Both the position numbers and the translations under genes were made by a program. A DNA stretch of 30,929 bases, taken from positions 42,573 to 73,501 of the forward strand of contig NWUY0300004964.1 of NCBI GenBank assembly GCA_004151065.3. Reading direction: 5' to 3'. Below are positions 11,125-21,560 of the stretch, piece after piece; position 1 is the stretch's first letter, and every line of letters starts with the position of its first letter. Under the pieces are notes generated by a model that did not search any database, was not told where the DNA came from, and was given only the letters and a program-made list of their open reading frames with translations. Origin of the DNA: Larix sibirica (lineage: Eukaryota > Streptophyta > Pinopsida > Pinales > Pinaceae).

Positions 11125-11555
11125 AGATCCGGCTCCACAACTAATAGTGATATGACGAGGAGAAAATACTCATGGGACTATAGCTCAAGTGGGAGTATTA
11201 GCCTCTCCCGAACTTCCTCCTAAATCATCCATAACAAACCCTCTACTAATTTGATAAGAAACTGTTGCTTTCTCAATAACACTTGGAACTTGCGCTAAGA
11301 CTAGATCATTAGGTCCATTGGAGGGTCGAAAGGTCGTACAAATCATTCATCATGTAGATATTCAACTCTAGTTATGTGTGGTGTAGAATTGTAGTTTCTT
11401 GTAGGTTGTGGTTCACTGAGTAAATCGATGGAACTTGTTGGCTCAAAAGATACAACTTTGTTTGTTCGATGCCTTTGTGGACGTGGTGGAGGTTCAAACA
11501 AAACTGAAATAATATTCTGAATCCTCCTAGAATGACAAAGTGATTGATCTTCCAT
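11125..11555 (-). pseudogene. Second-copy Gag N-terminal fragment
   Basis: This is the start of the same Gag as element A. It begins with ATG at 11553-11555 (MEDQSLCHSRRIQN), continues FEPPPRPQRHR, VVSFEPTSSIDLLSE and HITRVEYL, and then breaks up near 11343. About 140 codons of homology remain before it stops near 11125, corresponding to about 7740 in element A. It retains CAG at 11517-11519 where element A has TAG. No pol follows; the next sequence downstream is the junction spacer. It is a truncated fragment rather than a gene. Confidence 0.75.
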
Positions 11556-13701
11556 AGTTAGATATTTTAAAACCAATGAAGTCCTAAGGCTAACTAAATC
11601 CCACACAACACAAAAATCACACCACTAGAAAAAGTCCTAGGAAATTGACCCAAGCAGACAATGAGCCTTTCAAAGTTCAGTGTGGGTTGATTAAGTCCCA
11701 CAACCAAACAACAAAGATTCAAGAATATTTACTAAGGTCTCCGTTGATATTCCTTCTTGGTGCAAGTCTCCCCACAAGGAAAGGGACACCCTCCAAGGGT
11801 ATTATCAATTTGGATCAACATCTATTCATGGTTGGTAGGAATCCCACTACCTTCGCCTGCATGGTACCTAAGACAAGATAGTATGGTAACCAATCCACAG
11901 TCAACGTATGGTGGAACAGTAGACAGTCAAGATCATATACAAAGGAAGGGTAGCTAAGCCTGAAATCTCAATATTATCGACACCTCATGGGGCCCAAATT
12001 TTTGTACTGAAGATGTCATTATACACACAAAATCCCAAAAATGCTTGGTTTAAGTACTAGGAGGGTTTTCCCTTCAACTCAACCTCACATGACATCGTGA
12101 TTAACTCTAATGTTAGTGGAGCTTCTCGACCACACCCTTATGGTGTTGGATTTCTTCCTATCCTTATGAAAATACCACTAAGTTTAAAATTTTAAAACGA
12201 TCTTAGTTTGTTAACTTCCAACCTATCCCAGGGTCCCAAGTTTAAGCTAAATTGGTGAACCCCATAAAAAAATAAAGTTCTAGTTGATTTTAGATTAAGT
12301 GGTATTTTTAAGTGGTTGTTTTTACTAAAGAGAATGAAAGTGAAACTGGTGGTGTTCTGACACATACAAGAATTAAAAACACTTTTAAATATATATAAGC
12401 ATAGAAAGAAAAATGATCCTTCATTGTTTTAAGTGCTATATGACACTTCTCTAAAACACACAACATTTTCCAAAATTTCTTTTTCTTTTTACTTTTCGTT
12501 CTTTTAACAAAAACTACTTAGAAAAGAGAATAAAAACAACTTTTATTTTTTTTAGAAACTGAAATAAACACTCCATCCCAAACAAAAGTTTTTTATTTAT
12601 TTTTCTTTCATACAAACTGAAAAATAAATTCAAATTTCAAAATAAAGGGACTTTTCTTTTTCTTTTCAAAACTCAAAAATAACTATTTTTAAATTTATCA
12701 AAGAAATGAAACTTTCTCTTTTTCAAAAGATAAACTTTTATGTTTAACTATTGCATGAGAAAAGAAGTATCAACAAGATTATATAAAATTTGCTTCACTT
12801 AATGTACAAAGATGCAAGTAAAGAAGAAAAAATGACCTCCTTTTCAAAATGCAACAAACAATCAACATGAAAACTTAGAAAGCAATCAACTTTTTATTCA
12901 TTTTTTGTAATGAAATGGACAAAAAAGTAAAGGTATAAAAATAAATCTTTTATAAGAATTCAAACTGTTAAAAAATTTACAAAAAGAATCTAAAAAACAT
13001 GATTTGGGGAAAACACTAAATTACAAAAGATTCCTTTTGTTTTTCTTTTGTAAAAAAAAGTGTTGATTTCTGAAAACAACAAACTTCAACCCCTCATAGT
13101 CAACCTAGACAGCAATCAACCCACGTTTCCAGTTCAATCAAAGAGAAATTGAAAAAAAAGCCAAACTAGGTGTACGTGGGATGGACAAGGCTAGGTTGCA
13201 TGGACGTGACTATTTATTGTCTTGGTCGCATATAGGGGAAAAACATATTTTTTTGTAAAAAAATGAATCCTATAGGAAAAGTACACACCTGTGTGCATTG
13301 TTACCCACGTACATGCACGGGAAAACACAAAAGATAAAAAATTTGATGCCCCAATACCGAAATTTATTCTCATAAGGATCCTAAAATGGAAAGCTACTAA
13401 GTTTAGATATTAAGAAATATTCAAAACAAATAACAAAACAAATAAAAAACAAACCAAGAAAATCACTCAAACAAAAAAAAACCTAACTACCCAAAATGGA
13501 AAAAATCCCTAGTGTAGTCATCATTTCTGTTTCGGGAATTTCGAAAGTACCCTAGTGGTTTTTGGGCCAAACCACCCCAGAGTGATACCCAAAAGAAAAC
13601 TCAAATATCCAAGCAAAAAAAAGTCAAACCCTTTTGCAAGCGAACTTTCTTGAAATGAACAAAGAAGGTTTAAAATATAACTTACCCGAAAACCAAATGG
13701 T
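11556..13701 (-). other. 5' leader of the second element copy
   Basis: Untranslated leader aligning with 8174-10785 (without the solo LTR) as far as about 13505, and extending further to the probable LTR end. No gene seen. A possible primer binding site starts with TGG in the stretch read on the minus strand from 13695 to 13681 (TGGTTTTCGGGTAAG). I cannot match it to a tRNA, and its GGTAAG also resembles a splice donor. Confidence 0.6.
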
Positions 13702-14560
13702 TGATGTAGAATCCCTAGGTTGACGCTGCTCTAATCTTCTCACCAACTTGTCCAAGATTGAATCGAAAAATGAGCAAAAAATATAAAGACGAGTAGTTAC
13801 TGTTGCAAAAATATTATTTACAAATGAATTGTTGAATAAATCATCCAAATTAAAAGAATTAAAAATTGAAATTAAATACTCGAATTGAATTGAAAAAGAG
13901 ATTTCTTTTATAACTAAATAACACGAAGTTACAAATGGATAGATGTCACCTTAACCTCGTTGTGACACTTTTCTGGAACTGAGATCAGAGTCCTTCCACC
14001 CAGGTATTTCACACACTCATTCCAATTTCACAGTGAGAGGTATGCTCAAATGAATCAGTCCAATCCTTTAGCATAATAAGGGCTCTAAATGATGACTGAA
14101 AAATTGGTTTCAAATAGGGGAAAGGGGATTTTGCTGACCAAGAAAAATGGGGATTTTATATATGAATATAATTGAACATCATGAGGGTACTCTCCAATAC
14201 TTGGGTCCTGATTTTCCTTCTCCTGTGCCTCTTTTATAGTGATAGGGACATAATTAGGAAAGTTATGAGATAGTTACTTATGGGATTGAGACAGTTGGGA
14301 AAGGACAAAACCAAAATTTTTCCCATAAAGTAACTTTCTTTTTATTTTTTACCATCAAATATAGATGTATGCGAGCTAGCCAAAGACAAGTCATGTGGAC
14401 GCGGGATAGATACATATAGGTCACGTACATCCTGAAAAATACAATTTTTAAGAGGTTTTTCCAAGAATAATTGTTGTTCGTATATGACCAGGGACCAAGG
14501 GAGTTTTTAAAAGAGGTAAATTGATAATATTGGCCATCATAGAATCTATGGGACAAGTGC
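13702..14560 (-). mobile_element. Probable LTR of the second copy
   Basis: Read on the minus strand, this contains a TATA box (14231-14238), a pyrimidine-rich U5-like part near 13860-13930, and a candidate end in CTACATCA at 13702, followed by the leader and gag in the expected order. The upstream U3 boundary is not defined; 14560 is a rough guess. No partner LTR is present in the window, so the call rests on position and promoter-like sequence. Confidence 0.45.
14231..14238 (-). promoter_or_regulatory. TATA box in probable LTR
   Basis: TATAAAAG on the minus strand, preceded by CACTA and followed by AGGCACAGGAG. It lies about 530 bp upstream of the candidate LTR end, suitable for transcription toward the leader and gag fragment. 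Confidence 0.5.
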
Positions 14561-14826
14561 TACAAAATATGCTATAATAACCGGTTCCTCGAATCCTATG
14601 GTAAATTTACATGAAATGATGAGGTACCTATTTATTTTTCTAAATATGTTTATGCAAACATTTTTGAAAACATGAAGCCATATTATACTGACATTCCATC
14701 CAAATGTTATGGGGTTGGAAGATGTCGATTGTATAATCTAAGAGGTTCATTTCGAGATTCATCATTTACTTCAAATCCTCTTCCTTGATATCTCTCCCTC
14801 CAAGGGTTTTCACTTTAAGAAAAGAG

Positions 14827-15093
14827 ATGGAGTCTACATCTCAAGTTTGTAGAGATGAAAGGGATTTTGTGGAAGATGGTTTAACATCGGTGTTTGTATG
14901 AATTGATGGTGGCCTGAGCCGAGAGAGGAAATGAGTTATTTATCATAAAAGTTATGTTTATAGAACGTATGATGAGGTAGAGTCTATGAGCCCTGAATAT
15001 GTCAAGGCTTATGCCAAGAGATGTCGCGATGGGTGGTTTGACCTCCTATCTCATGAGAGAGAAAACCAAGGAGAGGTTTGTGTTTATATTTAA
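14827..15093 (+). pseudogene. Unrecognised 88-codon relic frame
   Basis: A plus-strand frame starting ATG and ending TAA, with two internal TGA stops. It contains STSQVCRDERDFVEDG, then YVYRTYDEVESM and YVKAYAKRCRDGWFDLLSHE. The charged, non-repetitive composition looks like former coding sequence, but I do not recognise it. Chance cannot be excluded for so short a frame. Confidence 0.25.
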
Positions 15094-16251
15094 TCGATGA
15101 TTGTTTCATTCATTATGATAACCTTTGGCTATTAGATCTATGGCTTTGTAAGTATAGAGATATAATATTGAATGTTAAATAAATGTTTATTGATTGCAAT
15201 TTTCTATATTCATGAAAAAACATGATTTTAGAGTCTCCTCTAGTGTAAATTTAGAACCAGGACATAGAGAGGTACATTTCCTTAATTATCCATATTTATT
15301 TTAAATGTATAATTTTCTCAATGTTGTTCAATGTTCATTTGAACTAATTTATGTATCTCCTTGTTAATGTGAACATAGATTCTAAAATTGAAAATGGTTG
15401 TGTTCATAGGTTCCATTAGGTTCATTTTTTGAAGATATTCCATCTAGCAACATTGGAATGTTGCAAGTAAATGCAAGCATGCTTTAGACTTTCTAGTTAT
15501 GATTTGAAGCGTTACTTAATTTTAGTTTATTTTACACATGGAATGTTTTATTTAGTTAAAAAAATTAAATTTCGGGATATGCGAGCTAGTAACATTATGT
15601 GTGGGGATGTAATGGTTTACAAATTATTATTATTTTCAATTTTATTTTTATAAGTTTATTTTAGTTTAAAATTGTTTAATTATTTTGAATTTCGTATTTG
15701 CACTTACATATGTTGTGGACATGTGTTACATCAACCGAGGGGAGGAGATATGTTGACTTACATTGGAGGATATCGTTCCTCCTACCACATAGAGGTTTTA
15801 TGTCTCGTTTATGTCTGGAGTAGTGTTGTATTCTATGAGATTACATTAGGTTACAAGTAGTACTGCATTATAACAAATATCATGTACGAGAAAAGGCATA
15901 CATAAGGAGAGCAAGAAAGAATAAGAGTAATGGCCACACCATCAACAAATATTCTATTATATTATCAGGCTATAATGTACAAAATAGTTTAATCATATCT
16001 ATATCATCTTGAATCAACATGTTATATATATGAAGTGTACAATTAGTTAGAAAATAGTAATTGTATAACTTCTACTAGTTGGCCTAACCGGCTTGACTAG
16101 ACTGGGCCGAGCATGAGGTGGTCGGTCAGGAGGACCTAGTAGACTCATTGACTAGGATACTCCGGCATATCCTCCATCCCAAAATACATCCTTTTCCTGA
16201 AGAGAACAGGGAGATGTGAATTCTACAAAAGTTTACAAAATGACAAAAAAA
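15094..16251. other. AT-rich spacer, with possible polypurine tract and LTR start
   Basis: No gene. On the plus strand a purine tract, GAGGGGAGGAGA (15737-15748), is followed after TA by TGTTGACTTACATTGG at 15751, the layout of a polypurine tract and 3' LTR start. No polymerase relic was recognised upstream and no LTR end is evident, so it may be chance. The part next to 16252 is presumably the 3' flank of element B. Confidence 0.3.
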
Positions 16252-19200
16252 TTATAATTTTTCAGGGTTGCTGAGAATGGATGTTGCACCAGGTAGAGTC
16301 GCTTCAACACATGTTTTAACTATGTCAGCGATAGAAAGAGTTAGGTGTCACTGAAAATATTCTGAGTCAGCTAAGACAAGCTAGATGTTTGTACTAACTA
16401 TGGTGAGCTCTAACAGTTCTAATAGCTTCTATGGAATTGGTATGTTCTACATGTTTTGAAGATTGGGGCAAAAATATTGGTGTTGAAGCTCTGCAGCTTG
16501 CGTTAGTCTATATATATAGCGCGTTAGATGTTTGAATTCACCCTGCACATTATTATCTTCATGCAATCACTGGTGCTCCTTCTTATGCAATTCTACCATG
16601 CACTTTTGTTCCGTTGTAAGTTGTTCATTTAATATTTTAGCAGTCTTAGGATCGGTTGTACTCTTCCTCGTGTATAAATCTAAAGTAGTGGTCTGCATGG
16701 TGTAAGTTTCAATTCAAATCTTCCCATAATATGAATACTAGTTATTTAATACCAAGGATAATCCAATCACCTAGGTATCATATTCCTTTAGCTTCCTAAC
16801 CCGTTCTTCAAACTGTCTAAACTCATCGTCCATAAGTAGACTAGTTTCATGCTATTGTTGCTGGCTCTGCTAGTCGAGTACTTGCTATAGACAGGTTAAT
16901 ACATAACCAAAAAGGCTATGGATCCTATCAAGTGTTATTGGCATCGGTCCATCTTTTGTTTCTTTATTTATTAACAATTTTAATGAATTGGTCTAAGCCC
17001 TAATATGATGCTTTAGCTGGTACAAAAATGCTTGTTGTGGTTGAAATGCTAGACACATGTTGTACCGGTACTAAAAGTGTTGTGTCATTTTTATTTTTAT
17101 TTTCTTTACTTTTCTTGATCTCTTCTTTCGGCTTGCTTTGTTGGTCAGAGTTATTTACTCAGTAGCTAAGCTATTCAAAGCTAGGGTGGTCGTGACTATC
17201 ATTGACGTTGTGGTAGTCAAGATGGGTAAAGTTGGTGGAATCAGAATGGTATTGATCATAGGAACATATATGACGACTAGGATAGGGGTCATATAGACAT
17301 TTGAGGGGGGAGTCAATGAAGTAGTCAAGACTATAGTCATAAATGTGGTGGATATGGAACTAGTCGGCAAAGAATTTGATGGGGTAAGAATTGGATTATT
17401 CGAGAAAATAAATGTTTCAAATTTGGCATGAATAGAGACTAATCTTGTCGGTAATGGGTTTGACATGATGGTCATTGTGGTATTCAGAATGGAAAGAGGA
17501 ATGGTAAATGTCATAATTGAAGGGATGGATGATAAATAAGTCAAAGGTGATGAATTTTTCAGTAAGGATTTTATTGAAGGAATATAAAGTGCTTTCTTTG
17601 GGTATTTGGAAATTTGTGGTGGAGGTGGTGGTAGAATGACCCCCTGATATGGCGCTATTGTAGCTTCCAAGATTAGTCGATCATGGTTATCTTACTTAAC
17701 TGGGGAAATATTTGCGACGTAGTAACAATAATTTTAATAATATTAGGGGTTATGGTTATGGAGGCAATATCTAGTAATAAAGACTAGGAATTCTCTTCTT
17801 CTATATGGGCCAAGGAGGGTGGCGGGGATTCATCTGAAACATCGACATGCTCCTCCTCTTGAGATTTTGTTGTTAATTTAAATTTTTCTGAGGGGGCAGA
17901 AGTGATGTAGTGGCTACTTTTTGGATCTGGATTTGTAGCTCAATGGTCACTTTATTTTTATCTTCTTGAATCATAATAACCATAGCCTTCTCTCACAGTC
18001 TTGATAAGCCTTCTTTAGTTGTGGAGGTCAAAAACTATTTTATTTTCTTAGACTATTGTTGAGTATCTTTACCTTTAATATTGTTTTGAAATGTGAGCAT
18101 TTGCTCGACAACTTGGTCGAGTTTCTATTTTAGGAGTGGTTCATTGAAGTTGGGCTTGACTCATTCTTTAATCAAAGGTTCTTCTTCATCTTCTTTAGTC
18201 ATTTCTCCAGTCGGCTCAACTAATGGTTCTTTCCTTTGGTTGGATGATGGAATAATTGCTAAGGGGTTTTCTTAAGGTTTGTCATCTGGACCGAATGTGA
18301 TGATGTATAGTGAAGTTCCATATGGGTCTTCAACTTCGCTATCTAGGATGGGTTGTAACAAATCCAACTGTGAGGACCAAGCCACAGTCAGAAATGGTAG
18401 TGGAATATTCGAATGCTTGGAAATATCAATGGATAGCTCTTGTACATTTGGATAATAGTCAAGTTGTTGTGCATTTCTTCTTGCACTTTGTAAATACCAA
18501 ACCCTCATATGGTCAAGGTTGAGCTAGATGTGGGCCAACCGGGTAAGTTGCAATGGATTTGTTAGGGCACTCTCCAGCAATCGTACTTGGTATTTACTAC
18601 CTAGAACCAATGTTCCAAAAGTGACTTGGCATTTTTGGTACCAAGTGGTGACACCTTAGGTACAAAAAACCTGAAATTGTTCATTAATGATGGCTTTGCA
18701 TTGGTGAATGTTGTCTCACCGACTGGGGTAATTTTCACTATTGGTATCCATATGAGCAACGAAAAGAACTAGATTGTATGCCTTGTTTCTTGACATCTTT
18801 CACAATTTTTTTTTACCATTGCATCTAGGTGGTTAGCCTAGTTGAACATCTTCACGTCATTACCAATATATTTTACTACCTCTAACATTTCAAGCTTCAA
18901 GTCAGACGACCAACCATAACTTGTTAGACATAGTGATATGATTACTATCGTCCATTTGATCGACAGGTAATTCACTTTGACGATGATCAAACCTTTTGAA
19001 TTCTTACTAGCTGGTATTCCTATGAATTCTTCGACTAAATCCATGGGCTTAATGATGATTGGTACTAGCACTCCTTTACATGGTACACCAATGATATGGG
19101 TGATGAGGGAACCATTTATTTCAATGGGATTGTCTAACCAGATTTTGTCATCATGGTATTGACTCACTATGAACTCTGCTATTAGGTCTTTCAATTTTCC

Positions 19201-19467
19201 ATGGCTGGATAACAGTGACGGATTTAGGTAATGAAAATTTTTAGCTATGAATAACTTATTAGCTTCCTCAATCCATTTGTTATCCTTGATCCCCCATTCT
19301 TTAAGTTTGGTGTTATGTTTTTCTCAATTATGTTCCTTCATTTTAAATTTATTTATGCGATTCAATCGAGCTTGTAGGGGCATTAATGTTGCTTATTCCT
19401 ATTGTGCTTTTACTTTGTCTCCGACTTCCTTCATTTTTGTGGATGTTGTGACTTTATTGGGTGCCAT
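16252..19467 (-). pseudogene. Long relic ORF downstream of integrase (about 1070 codons)
   Basis: Not recognised by name. It starts ATGGCACCCAATAAAG at 19467. The N-terminal region is basic (TSTKMKEVGDKVKAQ), then WGIKDNKWIEEANKLFIAKN, YHDDKIWLDNPIEINGSLIT and IIGVPCKGVLVP. The middle shifts frame at about 18510 (VWYLQSARRNAQQLDYYPN, then LVEPTGEMTKEDEEEPLIKE) and returns by 17670. A 171-codon Pro/Ser/Thr/Ile-rich open stretch (17155-17670) contains LPPPPPQISKYPKKA. The C-terminal part looks coiled-coil-like (DDEFRQFEERVRKLKEYD, then AKILNEQLTTEQKCMVELHK) and ends at TAA 16252. The last 300 codons have about ten TAG and three TGA stops. No zinc knuckle, protease or polymerase motif is seen. 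It resembles, from memory only, long hypothetical proteins of conifers. It could be an env-position third ORF or an unrelated gene relic. Confidence 0.6.
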
Positions 19468-19568
19468 TTTTGGTTGCTAGTATTTAGGATATTTAATGGT
19501 TTTTAGGATAAAATGTGCTCACTCCAATTTAGAATAGAAAATTTTCCAACAATATTTTAGTACTAGAG

Positions 19569-19576
19569 TATTTATA
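19569..19576 (-). promoter_or_regulatory. TATA-like box upstream of the long relic ORF
   Basis: TATAAATA on the minus strand, in the context CACCTATAAATACTC, about 100 bp upstream of the ATG at 19467. The spacing suits a promoter with a leader of about 75 nt. No primer binding site lies between the box and the ATG, which argues against it being an LTR promoter. Confidence 0.4.
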
Positions 19577-20128
19577 GGTGTAGAAATTGACAAACATTTA
19601 TTGTGTGTTGGTGAGTGCTTTAACTGCAATATTTATGTGGGACAACTACTTTGCATGCTTGATGAAACTTGCACTAGAAGTTTTGTTCGTAGCCGAGTTG
19701 GTTCATTTGATGGTTGGAGGTCTCAAGGATGGTCTCATGCATGCTTCACTTCTCGTCTGGTATCCTCATTCCTCAATTATTGGGGATTAATATTCGTTAG
19801 TATGCTTTCCTTGTTTCTACAGGATGGATCTGTCGTCTCCTTTTCAACTTATTTTTTCTTTCAGTCAATACTAAGTGAAGGTTTGCTAGTTTTTGGATTA
19901 CACTTTCCCACTCTACCTCCTCTTCCCAGTTGACTGTCATATGTGTTGAAGTGATTTACACCTACCAAGGTCCATGCCTTAGTTCCCATTGTATATTTTA
20001 TCTACACTGAGTTAGTTATATAATTGTTTTAAAACAAATTAGTTCTTCTTTATAATTAACAATACACAAACCTGGGGGCAAGGTGGTCTACTAATGGTGA
20101 TATGGTCACTAGTCAGAAAACTTCCTCT
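19577..20128. other. Spacer between integrase and long relic ORF
   Basis: No gene supported on either strand. Plus-strand open frames near 19587-19933 show no recognisable motif. The stretch presumably holds the promoter of the downstream frame, or a degraded 3' end of pol. Confidence 0.4.
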
Positions 20129-21560
20129 TTATATTCGATATCATTTTAGTCAAGCTCCATTAACGAATTTGGTGAAGCCTTGAACTTGGAGTGCTTTTAA
20201 TTGAATATATCCCTTATGGTTCAATTCTTCAATGATATAAGGGCCCATCTATATTGCAGTCTCAATTTTTCTTGGATTTCCTTTTATCCTTCTATCATAC
20301 AAGAGTACTAGATCTGCAACTAATATATATTTATCCTTTATGTTTCTGTCATGCCAATATTTCTGCTATTTCGTTTGTACTTCCTAATGATGAATAATGA
20401 CTAGTATTTGTTCTTCAAGTTTTAAAATCTCAAATACTCTAACTTAGGTAACCTATATGATGTCCAAATGTAGTACGTGTGTGATTATTGGGGCTTGTTG
20501 TTTGAAATGTAATGGTACAACTACTTCTTGACCATGCACTAGTCAATATATTATAAGTTGTTATGTACGCCCATAGGATAGTAGGAATTTTTCCATCCGA
20601 GTCGTCCTTATCGATATTGCAAAAAAAAATTAATCCCTTTGTAAATATCTTATTAAATGATTCAATAGCACCATTTGACTATGGGTGATATCCTGAACTC
20701 TTGTGATGGTCTATCATAAATTATTTATGTAATACTACTATGGTATTATTAATAAAATGTAGTCCCTTGTCGTTGATTAATGTGAGGGGACTTCAAAATA
20801 TTGTAACAATGTTTTTATAGATAAAATTCACTACAACCTCACTCAAACAAGATTCAAAAGGTTATGCTTTTGCCCATTTTGTGACATATTCGACTGTGGA
20901 AATTATACATTGGGCACCCATTTGTTGACCAGGTATCAGGAATGGACAAATGAAGTCGATGGCCCATATTTCAAATTTTAAGCTTGGGTTAACTTATATT
21001 AATGGAATTTTATTCCATTGGATTGGTCGACCCATTCATTGGAACTTATCACATTTAGTGATAATCGCTTTGCAGTCTTTATTCAACACTAGCCACCATA
21101 ATACAAATTGCAGTATCTTCTTAACAGTCATGTTGACTTGAAAGTGTCCTCAAATTGGTCCTAATTGTGATTCCTCGATAATGGCATATTTTTCATGGTC
21201 GAGGACACACCAATAATGTATGCCATATTTTCCCAATTTGTATAGAAACCGATTAATTAGAGTGTATAGAGCTGCTTTCATGGCTAATATTTTTTTTCTT
21301 TTTCATATGTCCCTTGTAGAGCTTGTCCTTCCTGCAAGAATCATGTTATGTATGACAATTCAACCGGTACGGCTTCAAATCTGAAAAGGTGGGAATTAGG
21401 TAGTTCATTGTCTATCCCAATGGATTCTTCTTGTTTCTATGCGTGACAAATGATCCGGTCCTACATTGGAATTACCTGGTCAGACTATTATCTCATGAGT
21501 AGGTAAAGATAGCCTTATGATGAGCCACACAAATGGTGGACGGTGTAAACAACATGCAAT
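20129..21560 (-). pseudogene. Element B RNase H tail and integrase (relic)
   Basis: The right end shows the end of RNase H (PGNSNVGPDHLSRIET, about 21430-21490) and a linker. Integrase follows: YWCVLDHEKYAIIEESQLGP, GHFQVNMTVKKILQ and a CX2C-like zinc-binding end; WAIDFICPF with the first catalytic Asp near 20953; TLINDKGLHFIN with the second near 20763; HHKSSGYHP*SNGAIESFNK with the Glu near 20660. The C-terminal part has GPYIIEELNHKGYIQLKAL and FTKFVNGA. All three catalytic residues remain, but several stops and a late frameshift make it dead. The TAG at 20679-20681 replaces the Gln of the conserved HPQ-x-NG motif. The break near 21560 removes the rest of pol. Confidence 0.85.

Larger units (their letters stand above)
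7740..13505 (-). repeat. Large direct repeat: element 5' regions
   Basis: 7740-9168 plus 9844-10785 align with 11125-12568 plus 12569-13505. Segment lengths are nearly equal (1429 and 942 versus 1444 and 937 bases), and both copies have the same orientation. Shared blocks include FEPTSSID in Gag, the CAAGTCTCCCCACAAG leader stretch, and the CCTAACTACCCAAAAT block at the outer end. Substitutions and small indels are frequent, so the copies are old. Confidence 0.85.
16252..21560 (-). mobile_element. Element B: 5'-truncated Ty3/gypsy element with extra downstream frame
   Basis: Minus strand. Homology begins inside the end of RNase H, passes through a complete integrase relic (to 20129) and, after about 550 bases, is followed by a long relic frame (19467 to 16252). 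RT, protease and Gag are absent; sequence to the right of 21560 is unrelated. No LTR of this element was identified. Treating the downstream frame as part of the element is an inference from strand, order and spacing. Confidence 0.6.

Noticed and set aside
13624-13848. Minus-strand 74-codon open frame as a gene.
   Set aside because: It overlaps the probable LTR end and the primer-site region and has no recognised motif.
17155-17670. The 171-codon open stretch as an independent Pro/Thr-rich gene.
   Set aside because: It is in frame with the upstream ATG at 19467 and with coding-like sequence downstream to 16252, so it reads better as the linker of one long relic.
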